Shown here in pieces: positions 1 through 8,600 of a stretch of 18,885 nucleotides of DNA. Source of the DNA: JBDTGE01 sp050742975 (GTDB taxonomy: Bacteria > Actinomycetota > Actinomycetes > Mycobacteriales > Jatrophihabitantaceae). The position numbers and the translations under genes are program-made. The notes beneath the pieces were generated by a model. The model ran no database searches, was not told where the DNA came from, and saw nothing but the letters and a program-made list of their open reading frames with translations. The DNA lies in assembly GCA_050742975.1 (NCBI GenBank), contig JBOGDQ010000029.1, positions 1-18,885 of the forward strand, given 5' to 3'. How positions within the stretch are numbered: position 1 is the stretch's first letter; every line of letters starts with the position of its first letter.

Positions 1-140
1 GAGCCGCACTCGCCCTGCTCGCAGGCATTCTTCGTGCCCGGCAGGCCGAGCCGCTCGCGCAGGACGTACAGCAGGCTCTCCCCCGGCCACACGTCGTCGG
101 CGTGCTGCACCGTGCCGTTGACCTCGACACTGACCCTCAT
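1..140 (-). CDS. Xanthine dehydrogenase-type 2Fe-2S subunit, N-terminal part (cut by window edge)
   Basis: Only the first 46 codons are inside the window. They encode a plant-ferredoxin-type fold beginning MRVSVEVNG and reaching a CEQGECGS cluster-binding loop, with C40 and C45 visible. This is the N-terminal 2Fe-2S signature of the small subunit of molybdenum hydroxylases (xanthine dehydrogenase, CO dehydrogenase CoxS and relatives), which passes electrons between the molybdenum site and FAD. The ATG overlaps the stop of the preceding FAD-subunit gene by 4 bp (ATGA), so the two are almost certainly translationally coupled. The second 2Fe-2S domain and the remaining cysteines are outside the window. 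The substrate is inferred to be a purine because the operon starts with a urate/xanthine-type permease; the fragment itself does not show it. Confidence 0.9.
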   Translation of the reverse strand, partial: MRVSVEVNGTVQHADDVWPGESLLYVLRERLGLPGTKNACEQGECG

Positions 141-1015
141 CGATTCACTCCCCGGTACTCGTCCCATGCCCAGCCCAGCGTGCGGCGCGCCATGACGCCA
201 ACTGCGTGCCGGCGGTAGTTCGCCGTTCCGCGCACGTCGTCGATCGGCCGGGCCGCCTGCGAGGCCAGCTCGCCGAACCGGGCGATCACCGAGTCGTCGA
301 GCGCGCCACGAGAGGTCCACAGCTCGCGCTCGACCAGCTCACCCTCGAGATACGCCTCGGCCGCGGGCGCGCGCAGCACGGTCGGCCCGGCTGAGCCGAT
401 GCAGGTGCCGACGAGCTCACGCTCCGGATGCAGCGACAGCGCGAACCCGCAGACCGAGATCACCATGGCGTTGCGCGTGCCGACCTTCGCGAACTGCTGC
501 GGCCCGTCGGCGACCGGCACCCGGACCGCGCGCACCAGCTCGTCGGCCGCGAGCACGTTCCGCTTCGGGCCGGTGAAGAACTCCCTTATCGGGACGGTGC
601 GTTCTCCTCGTGTGGACGCGATCTCGACCGTCGCGTCGACGCTGACCAGCGGCGGCAGCGCGTCACCGGCCGGGGACGCCGTCCCGAGCTGACCACCGAG
701 CGTGCCGCGGTTGCGGATCTGCGGCGAGCCGACGGTGCGCGCCGCGATGGCCAGGCCGGGCACCAGCGGTCCCACCTCGTTGATGATCCGCGTGAACGGC
801 ACGCCCGCGCCGATGCGGACGCTGCCGTTCACCCGCTCCCACTCGGCCAGCTCGCCCACCCCGTTCAGGTCGAGCATCGCAGCGGGCCGCCGGCGGTCGA
901 AGTTCAGCTCGACCATGAGATCGGTCCCGCCCGCGATCGGCACCGCCTCCGGCCGCTCGGCCTTGGCCACCAGGGCCTGCTGCCACGAGCTCGCGGACAG
1001 GAAGTCCAGCGTCAT
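137..1015 (-). CDS. Xanthine dehydrogenase-type FAD-binding subunit
   Basis: This 292-residue protein has the usual length of the stand-alone FAD subunit (CoxM/XdhB type) of three-subunit molybdenum hydroxylases. Two FAD-contact motifs are visible: AGGTDLMVELN at residues 28-38, and TVGSPQIRNRGTLGG at about 94-108, followed by ASPAGDALP. The subunit takes electrons from the 2Fe-2S clusters and delivers them to NAD or another acceptor in the cytoplasm. Its ATG overlaps the permease stop, and its stop overlaps the ATG of the 2Fe-2S gene, 4 bp each, so the three genes are one transcription unit. The family also includes CO, nicotine and aldehyde dehydrogenases. The purine permease makes xanthine or hypoxanthine the likeliest substrate, which is inference from context. 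Confidence 0.93.
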   Translation of the reverse strand: MTLDFLSASSWQQALVAKAERPEAVPIAGGTDLMVELNFDRRRPAAMLDLNGVGELAEWERVNGSVRIGAGVPFTRIINEVGPLVPGLAIAARTVGSPQIRNRGTLGGQLGTASPAGDALPPLVSVDATVEIASTRGERTVPIREFFTGPKRNVLAADELVRAVRVPVADGPQQFAKVGTRNAMVISVCGFALSLHPERELVGTCIGSAGPTVLRAPAAEAYLEGELVERELWTSRGALDDSVIARFGELASQAARPIDDVRGTANYRRHAVGVMARRTLGWAWDEYRGVNR

Positions 1016-2475
1016 TGCACCCCCGCCTCGTCACCGGCCCTCGGCCGCACACCGCCCCCGGGAACGTCGACCGCGACTGCGCCTTCACGCAGGGCTGCGG
1101 TCACGGCGCTCTCGCCCGGTCCCCGGCGCGTCCAGTGGTTGAACACCAGGTTCAGGATGAAGACCACGATAACCGTCGAGGTGATGCTCGAACCGAAGAT
1201 CACCTGGAAGTCCTTCGGGAACTTGGCGTAGAAGTTCGGGCTGAACGCCGGCAGCAGTCCGACCGACAGCGAGGCGGCCACGATCAGCAGGTTGTGATTG
1301 CCGTCGAAGTTCACCTTGTGCAGCGTCTGGATGCCGACGGCGGTCACCATCGCGAACATCACCGTCGCGCCGCCACCGATGACCGGACCGGGCAGATCGG
1401 CGATGACCTGGCCGACCTTCGGGATCAGGCCCAGGATGATCAGGAATCCGCCACATGTGGTGACCACCCAGCGGCTACGGATCTTGGTCAGGCCGACCAG
1501 CCCGACGTTCTCGGCGAACGCCGTGTCCGGGAACGAGTTGGTGAAGCTGGCCAGCACGGCGGACAGGCCGTCGGTCGCGAGTCCCCGGGCCAGGTCGTTC
1601 GGCGTGAGCTCCTTGTCGACCATCTCGGCCACCGCCAGCATGTCCGCGGTCGACTCGGTATAGGTCACCAGCATGACGATGCACATCGTGATGATCGCCG
1701 CGCCCGCGAACTTGGGGTGCCCGAAGTGGAAGATGTGTGGCGCTCCGAACCAGCCGACGTCGCTGACGTTCGAGAAGCTCACCAGGTGCATGAACGAGGC
1801 GACGATCGTGCCGACGATCAGGCTGAGCAGGACCGCGATCTGGCTGACGAAGCCGCGGAAGACCCGGCTGATGACCAGGATGGACAGGATGACCAGGCCG
1901 GCCAGCGCGATGCGGCCGATGCTGCCGACGTACTTGTCACCGGCGGCCGCGCTCCCCGCGATCAGCGTGATGTCCGCGCCGGCGAGGGACAGGCCGATGA
2001 TGCAGATGACCGTGCCCGCGACCAGTGGCGGGAAGAACCGCACGACCAGCGCGAACGGCTTGGCGATGACCAGGCCGAAGATGCCGGAGACCAGCATCGC
2101 GCCGTACACGTAGGGCAGCCCGTCCCGACCGCCGTACTGGCTGGCGATGATGATCATCGGATTCAGCACGGTGAACGTCGCGCCGGCGACGACCGGCAGC
2201 CGGACACCGAGGATCCGCGAGATGCCCGCCGACTGGATGACGGTCGCGATGCCCGAGACCAGCAGGTCCGCGCTGACCAGGATCGCGATGTCGCGCGACT
2301 TGAGCCCGATCGCGGGGCCGACGATCAGCGGGACGGCGACGGCTCCCGCGTACATGATGAACAGGTGCTGCAGACCGAACAGGGCCAACTTGTGCGGTCG
2401 GAGCACCTCGTCGACGGGGTGGACCGTGCGTGCGCCGCGCGCCTGCGGGGCGGAGTCGGGTGGACGAAGTGACAT
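1012..2475 (-). CDS. NCS2-family nucleobase permease, probably urate/xanthine
   Basis: This is a 487-residue hydrophobic protein of the nucleobase:cation symporter-2 family, with about 12-14 membrane helices. Visible family marks are QH in the first helix (residues 36-37), GVRLPVVAGATFTVLNP at about 90-106, an acidic TM8 segment TYTESTADM with E274, and the TM10 motif TAFAENVGLVGLT at about 318-330. That last form resembles bacterial urate/xanthine carriers (UacT, PucJ, PbuX) more than uracil carriers. It probably imports urate or xanthine by proton symport across the plasma membrane. The start is well fixed: an AGGAGG box at 2482-2487 lies 6 nt before the ATG. It is the first gene of the operon and overlaps the next by ATGA. 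Exact substrate is inference. Confidence 0.93.
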   Translation of the reverse strand: MSLRPPDSAPQARGARTVHPVDEVLRPHKLALFGLQHLFIMYAGAVAVPLIVGPAIGLKSRDIAILVSADLLVSGIATVIQSAGISRILGVRLPVVAGATFTVLNPMIIIASQYGGRDGLPYVYGAMLVSGIFGLVIAKPFALVVRFFPPLVAGTVICIIGLSLAGADITLIAGSAAAGDKYVGSIGRIALAGLVILSILVISRVFRGFVSQIAVLLSLIVGTIVASFMHLVSFSNVSDVGWFGAPHIFHFGHPKFAGAAIITMCIVMLVTYTESTADMLAVAEMVDKELTPNDLARGLATDGLSAVLASFTNSFPDTAFAENVGLVGLTKIRSRWVVTTCGGFLIILGLIPKVGQVIADLPGPVIGGGATVMFAMVTAVGIQTLHKVNFDGNHNLLIVAASLSVGLLPAFSPNFYAKFPKDFQVIFGSSITSTVIVVFILNLVFNHWTRRGPGESAVTAALREGAVAVDVPGGGVRPRAGDEAGVQ

Positions 2476-2515
2476 CGAGTGCCTCCTGGCAGGGTCTGCG
2501 CTCCACTCGCGGTAC

Positions 2516-2530
2516 TTTCGCGATGCGGAA
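2516..2530. promoter_or_regulatory. Imperfect palindrome, candidate IclR-type operator
   Basis: The 15-bp site TTTCGCGATGCGGAA has half-sites TTYCGC and GCGRAA around a 3-nt centre. It lies between the predicted start of transcription (near 2545, minus strand) and the permease ribosome binding site, so a bound protein would block initiation or early elongation. IclR-family regulators, which often control purine and allantoin catabolism in actinomycetes, use short palindromes of this kind. No regulator gene is in the window, so the assignment is inference. Confidence 0.45.
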
Positions 2531-2551
2531 TCAAGTTTTCACTTCGCAGAT

Positions 2552-2580
2552 AAGTTAGCCCGGTCACACCTATCCGTCAA
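2552..2580 (-). promoter_or_regulatory. Sigma-70-type promoter of the purine operon
   Basis: On the minus strand, TTGACG (2575-2580) is followed by exactly 17 nt and then TAACTT (2552-2557), close to a vegetative -35/-10 pair. The -35 box overlaps the last codons and stop of the carboxylase gene, so the purine operon can be expressed independently of that gene. The predicted leader is about 70 nt. AT-richness around 2531-2557 stands out against the GC-rich surroundings. Confidence 0.55.
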
Positions 2581-5500
2581 TGCACTCCCGGTCCAGGGTC
2601 GCGATGAGCTGCGGCCGTAGCTCGCCGGCGTTGATCACCGCGTCCACCGATCCGACCTCGACCGCTCGGTGGATGTTGTGCACGGCGTCGAACTCGGCGG
2701 CCACCTCGCCCAGCTTCTCGGCCCGCACCGCGGATCGCACCTCGGCCAGCTCGGCCGCGATCGGCGCGCGCTCGGCCTCGGTCGCCGCCTGCAGCCGGGC
2801 CTGCAGGTCGCGTACCCGCGCGTCGGCGGACGTCCGGGCGTCCACGTCGCCGGAGAAGACCACCGCCGCAGCCGGTGCCCCGCCGATCACGGAGGCGAAC
2901 GAGCCCTCGACCGCGAGCACCGTCATCCGCGGGTTGAGCGCCTTGGAGAAGACGACGAAGGCGCCGCCGTGGTAGCGGGAGATCACGCAGAAGACGATCG
3001 GCCCGTCGAAGTTGACGATCGCCCGGCCGATCTCGGCGCCGTACTCCAGCTGCAGGTTGCGCATCGAGTCGGGTGAGCCGTCGAACCCGGAGAGGTTCGC
3101 GAGCACGACCAGCGGGCGGTTGCCGCTTGCGGCGTTGATCGCGCGCGCCGCCTTCTTCGACGAGCGCGGGAACAGCGTCCCGGCGGTGTACGTATCGGGC
3201 CCGTCGGTGGGCGGGAAGCCGCGCCGCGGCACGGCGCGTGACTCGATACCGAGCAGGCAGATGGGCCGGCCGCCGAGGTGCGCGTCGAACACGACTGCCG
3301 TGTCCGCGTCGGCCATCCCGACCCAGCGTTCCAGGGTCGGGTGGTCCTGGTCGGCCAGGGCACGCATCAGCGTCCGGATGTCGAACGCCTTCTTGCGGTC
3401 GGGGTTCGTGGCCGCGGAGAAGATGTCACCGACGGTCCGGAAGTCGCTGTCGGCGAGCTCGTGCGCGGCGGTGGTGACGTCCCGGTCTGCCGGGTCGGCG
3501 GTCTCCGCGCGGCGCGGCGCCTGCTCACCCGGTGCGATGTAGGTGTGCGCGTAATGCGCCATGAGCAGGTCGCGGGCGCCCTTCAGGTCGGGCGCCCAGT
3601 ACTGGGCCTGACCGTTGGGTCCCATCACCCGGTCGTAGCCGCCGATGCCGAAGTTGTCCTCCGCCGAGACGCCGCCGGAGAAGTCGAGGGACTGCTTGCC
3701 GGTCAGCACCATCGCGCTGTCCGGCGTCATCACGAGCACGCCCTTGGTGTGCATGAGCATCGTGGCCTCGGCGTTCCAGTACGGCTGCGCGCCGACGTTG
3801 ATGCCTGCGACGACGATGTTGATCTCGCCGCCCGCCTGGGTGAACTCGATGATCCGCTTGAGCCCGCGGGCCACCCAGTCCATGTTCTCGGTGCCGGACT
3901 GCATCGAGATGCGCGCACCGGCCGAGAGTGCGTACCACTCGACCGGGACGCCGAGCCGCTCGGCGAGGTCGAGCGCCGCGATGATCCGCGAACACTCGGC
4001 CTCGGCCACCGCGCCCAGCGCCCGGGTCGGGTCGCCGCTGAGTAGGACCCGCGTGACACCGGCCGGGTGCAGCTCGGTCGGGGTCATGGCCACGCCCACC
4101 ACGATGCCGGCCTTGTTCAGGCCCGGCGGCCGGTCCACCGGGACGAGCCGGCCAGCGTCGTCCAGATCGTGCTCGACCACGCTGCCGCCCGGACCGGCGA
4201 CCATCGCGTGCAGCTCGTACGGGTAGACGGTCCCCCGGCGGCGCGCCCGCAACGCCTTCTGCGCGTAGTCGTCCAGCGGCTTGAGCCGGTCGGTCGGCGG
4301 CTGGCCCACGGCGAACTGCACGCCCGTTCCTGGCTGGTAGAAGAACCGGGCGGCGACCGGGAACACCGCGCCGTCGGGCGCGGCGACGAGTGCCTGCGCG
4401 AGCACCTCGTCGATGCCGGCGCCCGCCGTCAGCGGCGCGATCCCGTGCTGCAGCGCGGTGAGCTGGTCGAGCTGCGCGTCGATGATCGGCCAGATGTGCA
4501 CCCACACGTGGTTCATGTCCAGCGGCACGGACCGGGTGCCCAACCGCGTCCGCGCACGACGGATCCCCTCGACGCAGTGCGCGATCACCCGCTCGACCTG
4601 CGGCAGGGAGCTGACCCGGTCGTCCTCGTCACGGACGACGGCGAGCTCGCGCACCTGGGCCAGCGCGACGAGCCGCTGGTCCGCGGCGTTGTCCTTCGCG
4701 ATGCAGTGGTACAGCAGCACGTCCTCGGGTGCATCGATGCGGGCGATGTCGAAGTCGCGCAGCCGCCACAGGTCCAGCCGCCGCCCGACCATCGGGTGCA
4801 GGCCGCGGACCAGCTGGTCCTCGACCAACCCGGCACCGTGCGGCCGGAAGGTGAAGTAGTTGACCGGGCGGCCGGCCCCCGGGCAGATGCCGACCGCCAG
4901 CCGCCGCACGTCGTGGGTGAATGGGACGGGCTGCAGCGCGGCGACCAGCCCGGCCGCGCACTCGCCCGCGTCCTCCGGCGCGTCGGGCCACGACAGGTAG
5001 AGGTCGACGACGGCCTCCCGCTCCGGCGCGCGCGCGGCCAACTGCTCGGCCACCGCGTCGCCGAGCCCGCTCGCGCGTCCCAGTTCGGCGAACGTCCCGA
5101 CCGTCGAGACCAGGTGGGTCGGCCGGGCGTCCAGGACATAGCCGGCCACCGCGAACGGGCGCCCGTTGACGTGCGGAGCGCGCAGGTCCTCCAGCGCGTA
5201 CTCGCGATAGTGCCGCCGGATCAGCACCTCCAGCAACGGCTCGTCGGCGGGCACGCCGTCCTCCAGCCGCTCGGCCAGGAAGCGGACGATCGGCTCGGGT
5301 ATCGCGGCCAGCGCATCCAGCCGCTCGGCCCGGTCGACCGCGCCCGGGTCGGCCGCGAGCGCCTCGACCTCGCTGCGAACGCCGGCGAGCACGGCCGCGC
5401 GCTCGCGCGCCACGAGCGGCTGGTCGAACCAGCGGAAGCGGACGCTGCGGGCCAGATCGCCGACGGCAGGGAACCGCAGCTGGGTCGCGAGGACGAGGCG

Positions 5501-8104
5501 GTCGAGCACATCGCGCGCCTGCAGGTCTGCGTCGGTGTCCGGTGCCGGCTCGGTGTGCCAGCGCTGCAGGATCGAGGAGACCAGGCGGGTGTCCGGCGCC
5601 GATCGCTGCTGGGCGAGGAAGATCCGGAATACCGCCTCCTCCAGCTCCGGCGTGCGATCCAGGCCGACGACGCCGTAGTGCCCGAGCACGCGTTCGAGCT
5701 TGCTGCGGAAGATGTCCGGCAGCTCGCTGCGCTCGACGTCCAGGCTCTGCAGGTAGCTGTGGAAGTGCTCCATCGGACTGTGGACGCGCAGCTCGGTGCG
5801 CAGCTCCTCGTCGGCGGGGCGGTTGCGGCTGAGGTCGGCGAAGTCGGCGAACATCCTGAGCAGGTCGATCTCGGCCGAGATCACGTCGGCGCCGTCGGCC
5901 GCGGCAACGTCGCGGACGCCCAGGTAGTGGGCCAGGGTGCGGCCGTCGTCGGCGGGGTCGATGTCGAAACCGAGCAGCACCGCGCGCAGGTCGGCCACCC
6001 CGCGCGCCAGCGCGTCCCCGCCGTCCTCGCCCGCTGCGGGTAGGTCGAGGTCGACCGCGTCGCGGCCGTCCGTGGCGTCGGCGGCACCGGCGGCACTAGC
6101 GGCGATCGGTTCGAGTCGGAGCAGCGGGGCGCCCGTCTCGACCTGGCTGCCGGTGGACACGTGCAGCTCGCGAACGGTCGCTGCGAACGGCGCGTTGAGC
6201 CGGGTCTCCATCTTCATCGACTCGAGCACGATGACCGGCGAACCGGCCGCAACCTCCGCGCCTACGGCAACGGGCGTCGCCACCACCAGGGCCGGTGCGG
6301 GCGCGCGCAGGACGCCGCCCTCGTCCCGGCTGATCCGGTGCGCCACCCCGTTGACCTCGACGAAGTGCGTCGGCCCGTGCGTCGCCGTCATCACCCGAAA
6401 CGCGCGCCCGGACGCGGTGAGCCGCAGGTGGTGCTCGCCCAGCCGCTCGATCTCCGCATCGACGACGTGTGGCTGCCCGTCGCTGGTCACGGCCACGCGG
6501 AACCGCTGCGGGCCGATCTGCGAGACGGCGACCCGGTACGCCTGCCCGCGCAGCTTGAGGTCGACCGGGCGACCCACCTGGTGCTGCACGTGCGGGCGGC
6601 CCCCGCGTGCGGTCTCCAACAGGCGGGTGACCTCGATCCGCTCGTCGTCCTCGTACGCCTCGATGCCGGCGGCGACCAGGGCGATGCCCGAGTGCCGGTC
6701 GGCGACGAGCCGCCCCTCGGCCCGGACCCGGTCGATCCAGCCGGTGTCCGCACTCGCGTCGATCACCTCGGGCTGGTCGAGCAGGTCGAGCAGGAAGCTC
6801 TTGTTGGTGGCGCCGCCCTCGATGATCACGGCGGTCTCGCCGACCGCGCGCCGCAGCCGGGCCAGCGCCTCGTCCCGCGTGCGGCCGTGGGCGATGATCT
6901 TGGCGATCATCGAGTCGAAGTCGGCGGGGATGGTGTCGCCCTCGCTGACGCCGGTGTCGACGCGGATCCCGGGCCCGGACGGGAGTTCGAGCAGTTCGAT
7001 GCGGCCGGGCGACGGCGCGAAGTCGCGGTCGGCGTCCTCGGCGTTGAGCCGGGCCTCGACGGCGTGACCGGTCTCGTCCGGACGCTCACCACCGAGCGCA
7101 CCGCCGGCCGCGACGTCCAGCTGCGCTCGCACCAGGTCGGTTCCGGTGGTGAGCTCGGTGATCGGGTGCTCGACCTGCAGCCGGGTGTTCACCTCCAGGA
7201 AGGCGAACGTCTTGTCCGCCGGGTGGTACAGGAACTCCACGGTCCCCGCGCCGCAGTAGCCGACGGCCTGCGCGAGCCGCTCGGCCGACACCTTGAGCTC
7301 GTCGACCTGCTGCGCCGACAGCAGCGGGGAGGCCGACTCCTCGATCACCTTCTGGTTGCGCCGCTGCACCGAGCAGTCGCGCACCCCGAGTGCCCACGCG
7401 GTCCCGTGCGCGTCGGCGATGATCTGCACCTCCACGTGCCGCGCACCGGTGACCAGGCGTTCGAGGAACACCACGTCGCTGCCGAACGCGCGCCCGGCCT
7501 CGTCGCGGGTGCGCTGGTAGGACTCGGTCAGCTCGGCCTCGGACGTGATCACCCTGATCCCCCGGCCGCCGCCGCCCGCCGTCGCCTTGAGCATCAGCGG
7601 GTAGCCGACCTGCTGCGCGGCGTCCTTCGCGGCGTCGAGGGTGTCGACCGGGCCGCGGCTCCACGGCGCGACCGGCACGCCGACCTGCTCGGCGATCAGC
7701 TTCGAGCCGATCTTGTCGCCGAGCTTGCGCATCGCTTCCGGGCTGGGACCGATGAAGCTCACGCCGATGCGCGCGCACAGTTCGGCGAAGGACGGGTCCT
7801 CGGCGACGAAGCCCCAACCGACCCACACCGCGTCCGCACGGGTGGCCAGCAGCGCCTGCTCCAGCACGTCGTAGTCGAGGTACGGGCGCGCCGAAGCCGG
7901 CCCGAGCGGGTGCGAAAGGTCGGCCTCGCGGACGAACATCGCACTGCGCTCGGCCTCGGTGTAGAGCGCGATCGTCCGGATCGGCTCGCCACCGTGCACG
8001 TTGGGGTCGCGGTCGAGATCGCGGAGCGCGTTGAGATCGCGGACGGCGTGGATCAGCCGCATGGCGGCCTCGCCACGGTTGACAACTGCGATGCGCTTGA
8101 ACAC
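2570..8104 (-). CDS. Single-chain, multidomain acyl-CoA carboxylase (BC-BCCP-central-CT)
   Basis: This 1844-residue biotin enzyme should carboxylate acetyl-CoA or a related acyl-CoA. Biotin carboxylase covers about 1-460: ATP-grasp loop GGGGRGI at 177-183, RDCSVQRRNQKVIEE at 242-256, and EVNTRLQVEHP at 304-314 with the catalytic-type R308. A biotin carrier domain at about 600-667 has ESMKMET, with K631 the expected biotinylated lysine. Residues 690-1300 form a central region without a recognisable catalytic motif, as in eukaryotic ACC. The N-half carboxyltransferase contains GGYDRVMGPNG at 1488-1498; the C-half has LANLSGFDGSPDSM at 1668-1681 and GGAPAAAVV at 1741-1749. The GTG at 8104 is chosen because FKRIAVVNRGEA is the normal BC beginning and AGAGGGG lies just upstream; the open frame continues to 8320 without family similarity. 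Public annotation calls such proteins fused acetyl/propionyl-CoA carboxylase. Substrate (acetyl, propionyl or longer) cannot be decided here. Confidence 0.93.
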   Translation of the reverse strand: MFKRIAVVNRGEAAMRLIHAVRDLNALRDLDRDPNVHGGEPIRTIALYTEAERSAMFVREADLSHPLGPASARPYLDYDVLEQALLATRADAVWVGWGFVAEDPSFAELCARIGVSFIGPSPEAMRKLGDKIGSKLIAEQVGVPVAPWSRGPVDTLDAAKDAAQQVGYPLMLKATAGGGGRGIRVITSEAELTESYQRTRDEAGRAFGSDVVFLERLVTGARHVEVQIIADAHGTAWALGVRDCSVQRRNQKVIEESASPLLSAQQVDELKVSAERLAQAVGYCGAGTVEFLYHPADKTFAFLEVNTRLQVEHPITELTTGTDLVRAQLDVAAGGALGGERPDETGHAVEARLNAEDADRDFAPSPGRIELLELPSGPGIRVDTGVSEGDTIPADFDSMIAKIIAHGRTRDEALARLRRAVGETAVIIEGGATNKSFLLDLLDQPEVIDASADTGWIDRVRAEGRLVADRHSGIALVAAGIEAYEDDERIEVTRLLETARGGRPHVQHQVGRPVDLKLRGQAYRVAVSQIGPQRFRVAVTSDGQPHVVDAEIERLGEHHLRLTASGRAFRVMTATHGPTHFVEVNGVAHRISRDEGGVLRAPAPALVVATPVAVGAEVAAGSPVIVLESMKMETRLNAPFAATVRELHVSTGSQVETGAPLLRLEPIAASAAGAADATDGRDAVDLDLPAAGEDGGDALARGVADLRAVLLGFDIDPADDGRTLAHYLGVRDVAAADGADVISAEIDLLRMFADFADLSRNRPADEELRTELRVHSPMEHFHSYLQSLDVERSELPDIFRSKLERVLGHYGVVGLDRTPELEEAVFRIFLAQQRSAPDTRLVSSILQRWHTEPAPDTDADLQARDVLDRLVLATQLRFPAVGDLARSVRFRWFDQPLVARERAAVLAGVRSEVEALAADPGAVDRAERLDALAAIPEPIVRFLAERLEDGVPADEPLLEVLIRRHYREYALEDLRAPHVNGRPFAVAGYVLDARPTHLVSTVGTFAELGRASGLGDAVAEQLAARAPEREAVVDLYLSWPDAPEDAGECAAGLVAALQPVPFTHDVRRLAVGICPGAGRPVNYFTFRPHGAGLVEDQLVRGLHPMVGRRLDLWRLRDFDIARIDAPEDVLLYHCIAKDNAADQRLVALAQVRELAVVRDEDDRVSSLPQVERVIAHCVEGIRRARTRLGTRSVPLDMNHVWVHIWPIIDAQLDQLTALQHGIAPLTAGAGIDEVLAQALVAAPDGAVFPVAARFFYQPGTGVQFAVGQPPTDRLKPLDDYAQKALRARRRGTVYPYELHAMVAGPGGSVVEHDLDDAGRLVPVDRPPGLNKAGIVVGVAMTPTELHPAGVTRVLLSGDPTRALGAVAEAECSRIIAALDLAERLGVPVEWYALSAGARISMQSGTENMDWVARGLKRIIEFTQAGGEINIVVAGINVGAQPYWNAEATMLMHTKGVLVMTPDSAMVLTGKQSLDFSGGVSAEDNFGIGGYDRVMGPNGQAQYWAPDLKGARDLLMAHYAHTYIAPGEQAPRRAETADPADRDVTTAAHELADSDFRTVGDIFSAATNPDRKKAFDIRTLMRALADQDHPTLERWVGMADADTAVVFDAHLGGRPICLLGIESRAVPRRGFPPTDGPDTYTAGTLFPRSSKKAARAINAASGNRPLVVLANLSGFDGSPDSMRNLQLEYGAEIGRAIVNFDGPIVFCVISRYHGGAFVVFSKALNPRMTVLAVEGSFASVIGGAPAAAVVFSGDVDARTSADARVRDLQARLQAATEAERAPIAAELAEVRSAVRAEKLGEVAAEFDAVHNIHRAVEVGSVDAVINAGELRPQLIATLDRECIDG

Positions 8105-8259
8105 GGTGAACCCCTCTGCGACCCCGATGTGACGCGGCACCCCTAGAGCCTGCCGTGCCCCGACGGTTACTGGCGAGTCACCCGTCCCGGCCGCGTGCCT
8201 AATGCCGGCAGCTCGCGGTGCACGGGCGCTGACCGGCCGGCGTGGTGGATGCTGACCCC

Positions 8260-8595
8260 ATGGAGAAATTCTCACTGACCGCGCTGGCCCGAGAGCACCT
8301 CGATCGGGCCGGCGCCGCATCCAGCGGCCGCAGCGCGACCACCGTCTTTGGCGGCCACGAGCACCTGCTGCGGCAGACCGTCGTCGCGCTGGCCGAGGGG
8401 CACAGCCTCAGCGAGCACGACAACCCGGGCGAGGCGACGGTGCACGTGCTCACCGGCCGCGTCCGCCTCGTCGCCGACGAGACGAGCTGGGAGGGCCGCG
8501 CCGGCGATCTGCTCGTCGTGCCACCGGCCTCGCACAGCCTGCACGCGATCGAGGCCTCGGCGATCCTGCTCACCGTCGCCAAGCCCCGCAGCTGA
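8260..8595 (+). CDS. Small single-domain cupin protein
   Basis: This 111-residue protein consists of one cupin_2 barrel. The first cupin motif is GHSLSEHDNPGEATVHVLTG (residues 47-66) with H53 and E58; the second is GDLLVVPPASHSLHA (82-96). Histidine and glutamate positions suggest metal binding, but the canonical HxH pair is reduced to one histidine, so activity is uncertain. Small cupins of this type are often sensors, isomerases or dioxygenase-like proteins. The ATG at 8260 is preferred over two in-frame GTG codons at 8242 and 8245, because GGTGGA at 8244-8249 can serve as a weak ribosome binding site for it. The gene is divergent from the carboxylase and converges on the channel gene with a 5-bp gap. 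No specific function can be assigned. Confidence 0.8.
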   Translation: MEKFSLTALAREHLDRAGAASSGRSATTVFGGHEHLLRQTVVALAEGHSLSEHDNPGEATVHVLTGRVRLVADETSWEGRAGDLLVVPPASHSLHAIEASAILLTVAKPRS

Positions 8596-8600
8596 ACGGG

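Noticed and set aside
1015..2472. Long plus-strand open frame (485 codons) opposite the permease
   Set aside because: Asp/Arg/His-rich shadow of the third-position GC bias of the minus-strand gene; no domain, and the permease reading is unmistakable.
4067..8146. Two very long plus-strand open frames opposite the carboxylase
   Set aside because: Low-complexity composition rich in Arg, Val, Gly and His, no motifs, and fully antisense to a protein with intact catalytic motifs throughout.
8105..8320. 72 extra in-frame codons upstream of the carboxylase
   Set aside because: The residues do not resemble a biotin carboxylase N-terminus, would overlap the start of the divergent cupin gene, and a GTG with a purine-rich AGAGGGG box sits directly before FKRIAVVNRGEA.
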